DNA from: Spirochaetia bacterium
Lineage (GTDB): Bacteria > Spirochaetota > Leptospiria > Leptospirales > Leptonemataceae
Direction: 5' to 3'
Length of the DNA: 64,000 nucleotides
Assembly: GCA_009885105.1 (NCBI GenBank)
Contig: VFLI01000003.1
Location: 1 to 64,000, forward strand
Shown: in pieces, positions 7,969-16,830 of the stretch
Layout: each line of letters opens with the position of its first letter
Position numbering within the stretch: position 1 is the stretch's first letter
Program-made: the position numbers and the translations under genes
Notes under the pieces: generated by a model
Database searches by the model: none
Told to the model about the DNA's origin: nothing
The model's input: the letters and a program-made list of their open reading frames with translations, nothing else

Positions 7969-9534
7969 TTGCAGATATTATATTTCAGTATTTTTATTAT
8001 TTCTCTCGCGGGCCTGCTGTTCCTGTTCCATTTCGTACGGATGCGTCTGTACGGCGGCCCCTTCGTCATGTTTGTGTCGCTGCTGTGGGTGTTCGCGTAT
8101 ATCACCGGCATCCTTGGTTATAAAGCGGACGTGTCCATTTTTGATTATTTCACGCTGCATATCCGTTACTCGTCCTCCATCTATGCGCTGATATTTGTGG
8201 GGCTGCTCCTGGCGTATGTGTGCGAAGGAACCAGAGAGGGAAGAAATCTGATTCTGGTATCTCTGGGCAGTCAGATCGTGATCGGTCTCTCGCAGCCTTT
8301 TCTATTCAATCTGGCCGGTATTTCCCTGACAGGCGATCAGGCAAAAGCGGCTGAAATTCTTTTCAAGCCTTCCGCAAGGCCGTTCGCCGTTTCGATTTTT
8401 GCGGCGATTGTGGATTTATTCTTCGCGGTCACTTTTTTTCAGTTCATGGTGAACCGTCTTTCGAGGAAGGCTCTGGCGCTGCCTCTGTTTGTTTCGCTTG
8501 TGGCGACAATGGCTCTGGATTCCGTGATTTTTCTCGGTCTGAACTATCCGGATGTTTTTCTGCAGAAGCTGCCATCGCATCTAATTTTCAAAACAATCAT
8601 CGTCAGCGTGCTCTCAGTTCCGCTCGCTCTGTATCTGCGCTATCTGAAAGGCCACATGCATCTGAATCTGAACCGTGGAAGCCTGGATATTTTCCGTACG
8701 ATTGAAAACCTGGAAAAAGATCTTGAGAAAGCAAACAAAGAGCTTCGTGCCTATGCGGACAATCTGGAAGTGATGGTGGAGGAGCGCACTCATGAGATCA
8801 AACAGAAGCAGGAGCTTCTGGACCTGGAACTGGAAATGGCCGCTGAGGTTCAGAAATCCATGCTGCCGGATTCGGAGCGTCTGCCAGGAATAAATTTTGC
8901 CGTCAGCTATCTGCCCTGTTCCTCGGTTTCGGGCGATCTCTACGATTTTGGGAAATTTACGGATGACGAATATTTTTTCTTTATCGCCGATATCTCCGGT
9001 CACGGCGTGCCGAGCGCTCTCGTCGGGGCCATGTGTAAAATGTCGCTCTCCAGAATCAATCTTCGTTCGACTTCTCCGGGCAATGTTCTGTCCGTCATAT
9101 CGCGGACTATTCAGCCGGTAACGGGAAATCATTATCTTACGGCCATATTTGTGACTGTGTCTAAAAAGGACCGCGAGCTTGTTTATGCAAACGGGGCTCA
9201 TGTTACGCCGCTTCTTTTAAGTCCGTCGTCGCAATGCGTGACACTTGAGCCGACAGGAAGCATCATCGGCACGGAACTTGTTTCCAACTCATTCACCCAG
9301 AAACGAATCCGCTACCCGGCCGGAAGCAGGCTGGTGCTGTACACAGACTGTGTAACAGAGCACAGAAATACCGACCGGGTCGAATTCGGACTCGACCGTT
9401 TTCGTCAGATCATGCTGGACTCCTTGAATCGTACACCGCAGGAAGCATTGGACACTGTTCTGCAGAGCCTCCGGGCCTATGATGCAACCGAATTCTCTGA
9501 CGATCTGACGCTGCTTATTGTTGATCTGCCATAG
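7969..9534 (+). CDS. Membrane SpoIIE-type serine phosphatase (PP2C family)
   Basis: A 521-residue protein. The first about 235 residues are six or seven hydrophobic segments, followed by a charged coiled coil ending in EEERTHEIKQKQE-like sequence, then a PP2C/SpoIIE catalytic domain. Seen motifs are AAEVQKSMLP, SGDLYDF, DISGHGVPSAL and, at the end, DDLTLL, which carry the metal-binding aspartates. Such enzymes dephosphorylate anti-sigma-factor antagonists in partner-switching pathways. I chose the TTG at 7969, one base after the add stop, because GAGAGGAG precedes it; a TTG at 7924 would overlap add by 44 bases. No partner gene is nearby. Confidence 0.9.
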   Translation: MQILYFSIFIISLAGLLFLFHFVRMRLYGGPFVMFVSLLWVFAYITGILGYKADVSIFDYFTLHIRYSSSIYALIFVGLLLAYVCEGTREGRNLILVSLGSQIVIGLSQPFLFNLAGISLTGDQAKAAEILFKPSARPFAVSIFAAIVDLFFAVTFFQFMVNRLSRKALALPLFVSLVATMALDSVIFLGLNYPDVFLQKLPSHLIFKTIIVSVLSVPLALYLRYLKGHMHLNLNRGSLDIFRTIENLEKDLEKANKELRAYADNLEVMVEERTHEIKQKQELLDLELEMAAEVQKSMLPDSERLPGINFAVSYLPCSSVSGDLYDFGKFTDDEYFFFIADISGHGVPSALVGAMCKMSLSRINLRSTSPGNVLSVISRTIQPVTGNHYLTAIFVTVSKKDRELVYANGAHVTPLLLSPSSQCVTLEPTGSIIGTELVSNSFTQKRIRYPAGSRLVLYTDCVTEHRNTDRVEFGLDRFRQIMLDSLNRTPQEALDTVLQSLRAYDATEFSDDLTLLIVDLP

Positions 9535-9690
9535 GCTCGCGACAGGTATCTCCCTTCGAGCTGGCGGCGGACCGCCCGCGCTCTCGGAAGACACCCGTTG
9601 CTCGCTCATTCGAATGTGTTGCCGATGTCCTGGATATGTGCCTGACTGTTATTGGAAATTGCTTGCTGATTGGGGAGACGGAATACAATA

Positions 9691-11748
9691 ATGGTATCAA
9701 GATTGGAAGTCATGGAAAACCGGCATTTTAGAATATTTATAATTTATTTTTGTTTTCTTATCTGCTCAGGCCTCGCTGCACAGCCCAGAGCTGCGGCCGG
9801 TCTTCTGGATCTCCGGGAATTAAATCTGGCAGATGACGTTGCCGCTCTGGATGGTGAATGGGATTTTTTCTGGGGTAATTTTTTAGTTCCTGGGAGTAAT
9901 CCGGAAGAGAAGGGCATTCACGTGACGTTTCCAGGCGCCTGGGAGGGAATTGCGCGAAGTGAAGGCGCTTTCCCCGCGAAGGGATATGCAACATACCGCC
10001 TGAGAATTCTTTTTTCTCAGGACCAAAAAACAGCCGCTTTCCACATGCCCATCATGGGGACTTCTTACCGATTTTATTTTGATCAGGATTTGATTGCTTC
10101 CAATGGCGAACCTGGCCGCGATGAAGCGCACTCAAGACCTGATTTCCTTCCCATGGTCACATCCGCTGTCGCGATTCCGGCCGGCGGCGAAGCGATCGTG
10201 ACGCTGCATATCGCGAATTTTCATGACAGGAGCGGAGGACCCTGGCAGTCGATCCACGTCGGCAGTCAGTCGAGCATCAGAAGAATGCGCGAAAATCTGC
10301 TGGCCGTTGATCTGTTCCTCTGCGGCGCGCTTTTGATAATTGGATTGTATCATCTGGGGCTGTTCGTTTTTCGAACAAAAGACCGCCTCCCGCTGTTTTT
10401 TGGTCTGTTCTGTCTGGTGATGGCGGTTCGTTCTCTGGGAGAGGGTGAAAAGTATTTACTGAATTTGTTTCCCGGGCTTTCCTGGACCGCAGCGGTGCGG
10501 ATCAGCTATCTGACGTTTTTTGTGCCGATTCCTCTTTTTCTGGCTTACTTCACATATCTGTTCTATCGTGAGAGTTCCCGCCTGCTCCTGTATCTAACTG
10601 CCGCCCTTTCGGCCGTTCTTTCTTTTATTGTTCTTTTGACGCCGGTTAAAATATTTTCTGAGGCCCTGCCGGTAGGGCATGTGACGGCGGTCATTCTGGG
10701 TCTTTACTGCGCAGTTGTGAATGTTCGCGCTCTCTTTCACAGGCGTATCGAAGCGCCCATTTTTATGATCGGGCTTCTCATATTCGCATTCACTGTTGTG
10801 AACGATATCGCTCTGTCTTATACGGTTTTCGGCACGCGTGTGCTTGCTCCGTTCGGTGTTTTTGTTTTCATTTTCGCGCAGGCCTATCTTCTCTCGACGC
10901 GTTTTTCCAGGGCTTTCATTGCAACGGAGCAGTTGAGCATGAACCTCGACACTTTGAACAGCGAGCTCGAGCAGCGCATCGAGGATAGAAACCGGGAATT
11001 GAACCGGACTCTGCAGTCGATACGTGTCGATCTTTCCACAGCGCGCAAGATTCAGCTGGGATCTTTACCAGGCACAGACGGCCATCCTGGTTTTTCCATC
11101 GCGTCTCTCTATATGCCGATGCAGGAGGTGGGTGGGGACATGTTCGCCATTGCGCAAACATCCGGCCGCCGATTGAGATGCTGTCTGGCGGATGCTACGG
11201 GTCATGGAGTCCAGGCGGCTTTGATAACGATGGCATTGAAGAGCGAATTTGAGAATCTTTCTCCCCTGCACGAAAACCCCGCGGATCTGCTGAAAGCCCT
11301 GAATGCCGGTTTCTGTGAAAAATTTAAATCGCTGAATGTATTCTGCTCGGCTATAATCGCCGATATAGATCCGGTTTCCCTGGAGGTTGTATACGCTTCA
11401 GCGGGGCATCCGGATCAATGGATTCTCAACGGCAATACCGGCAATCCTCTGATGAAAACAGGGCCGATCATTGGAATGTCGATCGCCTCAAAATTCACAA
11501 ACGGCAGAGTCCCTTTCAGGCACGGACAGATGCTGCTTCTTTTTTCTGACGGTCTGTTTGAGCAGCTGCGCAAGGAAGGCGCGGATTTTGGGGAGGAAGA
11601 CCTGAAGAATTTCTTGACGTCCCACAATTCGTCAGAGCCCCGCGATAGTATGAAACTTCTCTCTCAGGCGGTGGATGCATCTCTTGACGGGCAGGAACGA
11701 AAAGATGACATTACCGCTCTGGCAATAGGTTACGATCGAAATGAATGA
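9691..11748 (+). CDS. 7TMR-DISM receptor with SpoIIE phosphatase domain
   Basis: A 685-residue receptor phosphatase. After a signal peptide (RIFIIYFCFLICSGLAAQ) comes a jelly-roll extracellular domain of the 7TMR-DISMED2 type (LDGEWDFFWG, then FPGAWEG), then seven hydrophobic segments, a coiled coil and a C-terminal SpoIIE phosphatase with GGDMFA, DATGHGVQAAL and DDITAL. It should sense a small, probably sugar-like ligand outside and control a partner-switching phosphorelay inside. The ATG at 9691 is my choice; ATG 9712 also fits the signal peptide, and the in-frame TTG at 9670 is less likely. It follows another SpoIIE protein after a 156-base gap. Confidence 0.88.
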   Translation: MVSRLEVMENRHFRIFIIYFCFLICSGLAAQPRAAAGLLDLRELNLADDVAALDGEWDFFWGNFLVPGSNPEEKGIHVTFPGAWEGIARSEGAFPAKGYATYRLRILFSQDQKTAAFHMPIMGTSYRFYFDQDLIASNGEPGRDEAHSRPDFLPMVTSAVAIPAGGEAIVTLHIANFHDRSGGPWQSIHVGSQSSIRRMRENLLAVDLFLCGALLIIGLYHLGLFVFRTKDRLPLFFGLFCLVMAVRSLGEGEKYLLNLFPGLSWTAAVRISYLTFFVPIPLFLAYFTYLFYRESSRLLLYLTAALSAVLSFIVLLTPVKIFSEALPVGHVTAVILGLYCAVVNVRALFHRRIEAPIFMIGLLIFAFTVVNDIALSYTVFGTRVLAPFGVFVFIFAQAYLLSTRFSRAFIATEQLSMNLDTLNSELEQRIEDRNRELNRTLQSIRVDLSTARKIQLGSLPGTDGHPGFSIASLYMPMQEVGGDMFAIAQTSGRRLRCCLADATGHGVQAALITMALKSEFENLSPLHENPADLLKALNAGFCEKFKSLNVFCSAIIADIDPVSLEVVYASAGHPDQWILNGNTGNPLMKTGPIIGMSIASKFTNGRVPFRHGQMLLLFSDGLFEQLRKEGADFGEEDLKNFLTSHNSSEPRDSMKLLSQAVDASLDGQERKDDITALAIGYDRNE

Positions 11749-11861
11749 ATGAACGGTGCCAATAAATAGTCGTCATTTATATCTTTATTTGTTTAATTAA
11801 TTCAGGTCAGGTTTTTCAGTAACAATGATCGGAAAAGTTCAGGGGTTTATTGTCTGTGCCT

Positions 11862-12623
11862 ATGAAAGAATTATTAAGTAAAACTAAAGATCTTGAATTT
11901 CGAATTGCATCTGCCGCAGAAATTGATAGTGTGTATGAACTGCGGTACAGCATTTTTAATGAAGAACTGGGCTCGGGTCTGCTGCTTTCCGCGGCAACCT
12001 GCAAGGATACGGATGAATACGATCAGTTCTGCGATCATCTGATTGTCCTCGACCGTTCGGCGGGAAAAATCGTTGGAACGTACAGGGCTCTTAGAAAGAA
12101 GAATGCGGTGAACGGGATAGGATTCTATTCCGCCCATGAATTCGATCTGAATTCCCTTCTGAGAAGGGACGATGAAGTCGCGGAAATAGGACGCAGCTGT
12201 GTCCATTCCGATTACCGCGACGGTTCCGTTATATCGATGCTGTGGGCCGGTCTTTGCCAGTACATGAAAGTTTACAGTGTGCGTTATCTGATGGGCTGCG
12301 GTTCGATACATTCTGCGGACCCGGAATTGATTTCAGAAATATACGCGTATCTTAGATTCAAAGACGGGCTGACAGCCGACTCGCTGCGTATATTCCCGCT
12401 GGAGAGCACGCGTCTTGCGGGTTTTCGAGACGATATCGTGCTGGAATCTATCGCAGAGATACAGAAAAGAGTTCCGGCGCTTTTAAAAGGCTACATTCGC
12501 GCCGGGGCAAAAATATGCGGACCGCCCGCTTACGATCCCCTCTTTTCGACGACTGACTTCTTTCTTTTTTTTGACGTGCACGATCTGGAGAAGCGCTACA
12601 GCCGGCACTTCTGGGAGAAATAG
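11862..12623 (+). CDS. GNAT-family N-acyltransferase
   Basis: A 253-residue protein with the GNAT core: RYSIFNEELGSG near the N-terminus, and VAEIGRSCVHSDYRDGSVISMLW, which matches the acyl-CoA or acyl-ACP loop of the hemolysin/OlsB-like and FeeM-like acyltransferases. These attach fatty acyl groups from ACP to an amino acid. The start is ambiguous: ATG at 11862 is preferred, but TTG 11850 and GTG 11856 sit better behind AGGGG at 11841-11845. It heads a tight three-gene operon with a DinB protein and an ATP-grasp ligase, which suggests a pathway making an acylated amino-acid conjugate. Confidence 0.75.
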   Translation: MKELLSKTKDLEFRIASAAEIDSVYELRYSIFNEELGSGLLLSAATCKDTDEYDQFCDHLIVLDRSAGKIVGTYRALRKKNAVNGIGFYSAHEFDLNSLLRRDDEVAEIGRSCVHSDYRDGSVISMLWAGLCQYMKVYSVRYLMGCGSIHSADPELISEIYAYLRFKDGLTADSLRIFPLESTRLAGFRDDIVLESIAEIQKRVPALLKGYIRAGAKICGPPAYDPLFSTTDFFLFFDVHDLEKRYSRHFWEK

Positions 12624-12630
12624 AAGATAC

Positions 12631-13185
12631 ATGTCGCCTGAAATAATATTTAATACGAAAAAAATATCAACGGCAGCTTCCAATTTGTCTGCGATGCTTG
12701 TTCAGAACCTATCCTTGATTGAAGAGGGCGGAAACATTCTCTACGCTCAGCCAACAGGACAGAACAGATCAAGCACAGGCGCGCATATCCGCCATATTCT
12801 GGACCATGTGGACGCCTTTCTTGCCGGACTTGAAAATGGAATCATCGATTATGATGTGCGGATCCGTGGAAGCAGCCTGGAAACCAATACGGGAGAGGCC
12901 GCGGCAAAAATTCAGAGGCAGGCAGAAAGGCTTCTGCAAATAACAGACAATCTTGAAAAAAAGTTCATTCAAGTTCGAGTTCTGACCCGTTTCGATAACG
13001 ACTTTTCAGAATACCTGTCCACGATCGGTCGCGAAATTGCATTTCTCATCAATCATACTGTGCATCACGAGGCTATAATCCGGCAGGAATTTGAAAGCGC
13101 AGGGAGAGAAGTGCCGGAATTCTACGGTTATGCGCCTTCAACTGTCGCGCACAGAAAAAGCCTGCAGACTTCTCCGGCAGTTTGA
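12631..13185 (+). CDS. DinB-like protein in the acyltransferase operon
   Basis: A 184-residue helical protein starting MSPEIIFNTKK. The DinB-type metal histidines appear in STGAHIRHILDHVDAF and in LINHTVHHEAIIRQEF. The match is to the fold; no substrate is known. It starts seven bases after the acyltransferase stop and ends three bases before the ATP-grasp gene, so it is part of the same operon and may catalyse a metal-dependent transfer in that pathway. An upstream in-frame start at 12571 would only overlap the previous gene. Confidence 0.75.
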   Translation: MSPEIIFNTKKISTAASNLSAMLVQNLSLIEEGGNILYAQPTGQNRSSTGAHIRHILDHVDAFLAGLENGIIDYDVRIRGSSLETNTGEAAAKIQRQAERLLQITDNLEKKFIQVRVLTRFDNDFSEYLSTIGREIAFLINHTVHHEAIIRQEFESAGREVPEFYGYAPSTVAHRKSLQTSPAV

Positions 13186-13188
13186 ACC

Positions 13189-14391
13189 ATGCTTCTTAAT
13201 GCAATCATCTGGGCTCCTGGAACTGTCGTTGCCGCGTTCTTCACATACAGGGAGATTTCTCTGCATTATCCGGGCGCCGGCCGGCATGCTTTTGTGTCGG
13301 CGGCCATTCTTTCGATTGCTATATATATTATACTTAAAATATTGATAAATATCGCAAATTATCGTGGTCGACGGCTTCTTTTGGCGTCAATTCTCAGAAA
13401 ATGGAAATGGGAATTCTGGCCGATCTGGTTGTTCTATATCCCCGCAGGCGTCTATATTCTGTATCTGGGTATCAAGAAGGGCGGACTTCTGCTCTTCACA
13501 GCGGCGAATCCTGCGATACCCGGAAGCGGCATTGCGGGCGAATCAAAGTCGCGAATTCTTTCCTCATTTCACGAAAGCGCATATTTGGCTCGGCATATTT
13601 TGATATCCAGCGAATTATCGTGCGATCAAAAAATTGTGAGAATTGAACAATTTATGACAGATTGCAACCTGGAGTTTCCCCTGATTCTCAAGCCCGATGC
13701 CGGGGAGCGTGGAAAGAATGTTCTGATTGTGCGCGATTTTTCTGAAGCGAAAAAGTACATTCAGAGAGAACGATTTGATTTCCTGGCTCAGGAATACATT
13801 CCGGGACGAGAGTTTGGGATTTTCTATTACCGAATTCCCGGAGAGAACAGGGGAAAGATTTTTTCCATTACCGATAAACGTCTTCTCTCTCTTACAGGGG
13901 ACGGCTGCAGCACTGTGGAAGAATTGATTCTCAAAGATCCACGGGCATTCCTGATGGCGCCGACTCATTTCAGACAGAATGCAAAGCGTCTCGATTTTGT
14001 TCCCGGGTCCGGAGAATCGTATCCGCTGGTCGAATACGGGAATCACTGCCGCGGTTCGCTCTTTCTTGACGGCGGCCGACTGATCACGGATGAGCTGGAG
14101 AAAAAAATAGACGAAATCACGCGTGAGTATGAAGGTTTTTATTTCGGACGGTACGATGTGCGATCCCCTTCAGAAGAGGAACTGAAGCGGGGAAACTTCA
14201 AGATTATCGAACTCAATGGAGTTACATCCGAGGCGACCAATCTTTACGATCCCAAAAATTCACTCTTTGCCGCGTACCGGATTTTATTCAGGCAATGGAA
14301 TATCGCATTTGAAATCGGAAGACGAAACATAGAGGCGGGCGCCAGGCCGCTGACTTTCGGGCAGTTCTTCAGGATTGTATTTCTCGATTGA
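13189..14391 (+). CDS. Membrane-anchored ATP-grasp ligase
   Basis: A 400-residue protein with two or three N-terminal hydrophobic segments (LLNAIIWAPGTVVAAFF, then AAILSIAIYIILKILINIA, then WPIWLFYIPAGVYILYLG), followed by a cytoplasmic ATP-grasp domain. The nucleotide-binding FPLILKPDAGERGKNV, the AQEYIPGREFGIFYY strand and the metal-binding FKIIELNGVTSEATN are all present. ATP-grasp enzymes join a carboxylate to an amine via acyl-phosphate. As last gene of the operon with a GNAT acyltransferase, it may add an amine or amino acid to the acylated product at the membrane. Its end overlaps the converging cyclase gene by 23 bases. Confidence 0.85.
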   Translation: MLLNAIIWAPGTVVAAFFTYREISLHYPGAGRHAFVSAAILSIAIYIILKILINIANYRGRRLLLASILRKWKWEFWPIWLFYIPAGVYILYLGIKKGGLLLFTAANPAIPGSGIAGESKSRILSSFHESAYLARHILISSELSCDQKIVRIEQFMTDCNLEFPLILKPDAGERGKNVLIVRDFSEAKKYIQRERFDFLAQEYIPGREFGIFYYRIPGENRGKIFSITDKRLLSLTGDGCSTVEELILKDPRAFLMAPTHFRQNAKRLDFVPGSGESYPLVEYGNHCRGSLFLDGGRLITDELEKKIDEITREYEGFYFGRYDVRSPSEEELKRGNFKIIELNGVTSEATNLYDPKNSLFAAYRILFRQWNIAFEIGRRNIEAGARPLTFGQFFRIVFLD

Positions 14392-15964
14392 CGAAATACA
14401 TATCGATTTCTCCTTTGTTTTTTGCCGGAATTTTGCCGCGGTAGTCGCAGGAAAACCGGTCTTTTACAAGTTCGTAGAGCGCTCCCGAGATATTTACTTT
14501 TCCCGGCAGGCCGGCCGATTCCAGGCGGCTGGCTGTGTTGACCGTATCGCCCCAGACATCGTACACAAATTTTTCAGATCCAACAACTCCGGCAACGAGA
14601 TGCCCCGAATGCAGGCCTATTCTGAGTTTCCAGTATGGTTTTCCCGTCTTCGCTTTTTCCTCGGTCAGAGTTTCCATCATGGTGAGAATCTCCAGTGCGG
14701 CGCGGACTGCGTTTTCCGCATGCATCGGATTCGGGGACGGAATTCCTGAGACTGCCATATACGCATCGCCGATGGTCTTTATTTTTTCCAGGCCGTTCTT
14801 GCGGATTACCCGGTCAAAATTTCTGAAGCATTCGTCGAGCGAAGCGATGAGATCTGCCGGAGAAAGGTTTTCCGCAATCTTTGTGAATCCGACAAAATCC
14901 GTGAAAAGGACGGTAGCGCTTTCATAATATTTCGGCTCGACTGAATCGAATTTTTTCAGCTCATCCGCAATGCTCTCCGGAAGAATGTTCAGCAGCAGCT
15001 TCTCCGATTTATTTCTTTCCTGATTGAACTGATTTTTCAATACAAGAACCAGGAGCGACGTGAAAATCTGAACAAAAACGAACTGACCGGAAACGTCGAA
15101 GATGCGTGATTTTTCGTCCATGTGTCCTGTTACCCAGTCCGGATGCATGTATTCGATTGCGAACAGGGCGCCTCCGGTAATTGTGAAAAGAGCGAATGCC
15201 GCCGCTGTCGCGGCCGTGCTGCGAGACAGGATTGCCGCGATAATCAGAGCCGGAATGAGGTAGTAGTGCGCACCGCCCTGCGAACCGGCGTTCCAGAGTG
15301 AATTGATAAAAAGAAACACCAGGATGACCATTGTGAACGGCCAGTACAGGCTTCGATACACGCTCTTTACCCGTGAGAAATAGTACATGACAAGAAAAAT
15401 AAAACCGGTCACAAAATTCAGAACAAATATGTTCGAGTAGTTGGAAAAAATATTAAAACTTCCCAGTATATTGGAGACGGCATTGAGCAGCGTGATTGAA
15501 TTGAAAAGCCTGTGCTCCAGCGAAAAAAACCGCGCGTTGCCGATCAAGAGATCAACGATCTTCCTGAATCGGTCCATAAATAATGCGAACAGCGTCCTGG
15601 GATATGTCAGTAGAAGAAGCGGCGTCGTCATCGCTCCGACTGACAGAGAAAGAAAAAACAGAAGTCCGCCGTCGCCCTGAACGTCTATTCCCAGCACAAG
15701 AAGGTGAGCAAAGACAGCGCCGGTCATCAGTCCGCCGGCCGTCAGGGCGCCGAAAAAAGTTGTCGATGGAATCATCAGCAGGAGGATAGTTGCCGCTTCC
15801 AGGGAAGCCGTGAGATAGCGTCCCCAGACTTCGACACCCAGTTTTTGAAAGATATAGATCGACTCCGGGTGGCCGGTGAACTTGAAATACAGAGTCTGCC
15901 CGATTATCAATGAAATAAGAATCTTCAGCGTCCATACGACAGTGTTTTTTGTTCTATTCTGCAT
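14369..15964 (-). CDS. Membrane class III adenylate cyclase with DoxX-like N-terminus
   Basis: A 531-residue protein. The first about 130 residues resemble a DoxX-type four-helix membrane domain (LYFKFTGHPESIYIFQ, then GRYLTASLEAATILLL). A second group of hydrophobic segments follows, then a class III cyclase. Catalytic residues are intact: TDFVGFTKIAE and IKTIGDAYMA for the metals, Lys in EKIKTIGD and Asp in YDVWGDTVN for adenine choice, and Asn/Arg in NTASRLE. It should make cAMP. Its ATG overlaps the hydrolase stop by one base, so it is the last gene of the pheT-hydrolase-cyclase operon. Confidence 0.88.
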   Translation of the reverse strand: MQNRTKNTVVWTLKILISLIIGQTLYFKFTGHPESIYIFQKLGVEVWGRYLTASLEAATILLLMIPSTTFFGALTAGGLMTGAVFAHLLVLGIDVQGDGGLLFFLSLSVGAMTTPLLLLTYPRTLFALFMDRFRKIVDLLIGNARFFSLEHRLFNSITLLNAVSNILGSFNIFSNYSNIFVLNFVTGFIFLVMYYFSRVKSVYRSLYWPFTMVILVFLFINSLWNAGSQGGAHYYLIPALIIAAILSRSTAATAAAFALFTITGGALFAIEYMHPDWVTGHMDEKSRIFDVSGQFVFVQIFTSLLVLVLKNQFNQERNKSEKLLLNILPESIADELKKFDSVEPKYYESATVLFTDFVGFTKIAENLSPADLIASLDECFRNFDRVIRKNGLEKIKTIGDAYMAVSGIPSPNPMHAENAVRAALEILTMMETLTEEKAKTGKPYWKLRIGLHSGHLVAGVVGSEKFVYDVWGDTVNTASRLESAGLPGKVNISGALYELVKDRFSCDYRGKIPAKNKGEIDMYFVNREIQS

Positions 15965-16830
15965 TACGGTTTCACCTCTGTTATTTCTGTCCTTTTAGAT
16001 AATATTTCTGCTGCGCGAAGCAACTCTGTTTTTATCAGTTCTGGATTCGACCACGGAATAAAATGACCGAGCCCCGGCGCCATAACTGTATTCACCGGCC
16101 CCCGGTTCAGTTTCTTCCTTAGAAAATCTGCATTCGCGGCCGGCACCAGATCGTCGTCTTCGCCTTGAATGATAAAGGCGGGAACGTGTATCGTATTCCA
16201 CAGAGGCAGGATTTTTTCCAGCTCTCCTTTGAGCGGGAGAATTTCCTGAATCGAAGTGTCCAGATCGACGGGGAGAATCCAGCGAACAGCAGTCCAGCTG
16301 CCGACAGTCTGGTACCATGTGACTTTTTCAAGATCCGGATCGACAGAAGCGGCGACAAAAATCAGCGCAGATACGGAATCCGGATAGTCCACGGCGTAAC
16401 GCGCAATGACCGCCCCGCCGAATGAATGACCCACGAGAATCAGGGGCCCTTTAACCGTGGCAATCACCGGCTGTATCAGAGCCGCCTGACGCTGGAGCGA
16501 GATTTCATATTTCCCTTTTTCCGAGAGACCGAAACCCGGCCTGTCTATGGAGAGCATCCTGAATTTCTTTAACAACACCTCATCACTCATTAAATTCGCA
16601 AAAGCATCCCAGGATCCCGGCGAACCGTGTATGAAAACGACTGCAGGTCCTGAACCGCCCGTATCGGCATAATGGATATCGCGCCCCTGGACTTTTACTG
16701 TTATTTCACTTGCGGGAAATCCGGCCAGTACCCTGGCTCTGTCCCGTTCAATCTGTCCCTGATACGGCAGGCAGAAAGTATGAATGAGTGATAAGAGAAT
16801 CAAACAGACTTTAAGAAAAAATGACTTCAC
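15964..16830 (-). CDS. Alpha/beta hydrolase, probably envelope-located
   Basis: A 288-residue alpha/beta hydrolase. The oxyanion motif FIHGSPGSW, nucleophile elbow GHSFGG, acid GEDDDLVP and the histidine in GLGHFIPW are all visible. The N-terminus, KSFFLKVCLILLSLIHTFC, is a signal sequence with a plausible spirochaetal lipobox cysteine at residue 20. Substrate unknown: ester, epoxide or haloalkane are all possible. The gene begins on the base right after the pheT stop and overlaps the cyclase start by one base, so it is transcribed with both. Confidence 0.83.
   Translation of the reverse strand: MKSFFLKVCLILLSLIHTFCLPYQGQIERDRARVLAGFPASEITVKVQGRDIHYADTGGSGPAVVFIHGSPGSWDAFANLMSDEVLLKKFRMLSIDRPGFGLSEKGKYEISLQRQAALIQPVIATVKGPLILVGHSFGGAVIARYAVDYPDSVSALIFVAASVDPDLEKVTWYQTVGSWTAVRWILPVDLDTSIQEILPLKGELEKILPLWNTIHVPAFIIQGEDDDLVPAANADFLRKKLNRGPVNTVMAPGLGHFIPWSNPELIKTELLRAAEILSKRTEITEVKP

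Noticed and set aside
9563-9576. ggcgg/ccgcc stem between the two SpoIIE genes as a terminator
   Set aside because: Only five pairs and no T tract; the 156-base gap shows nothing else I can support.
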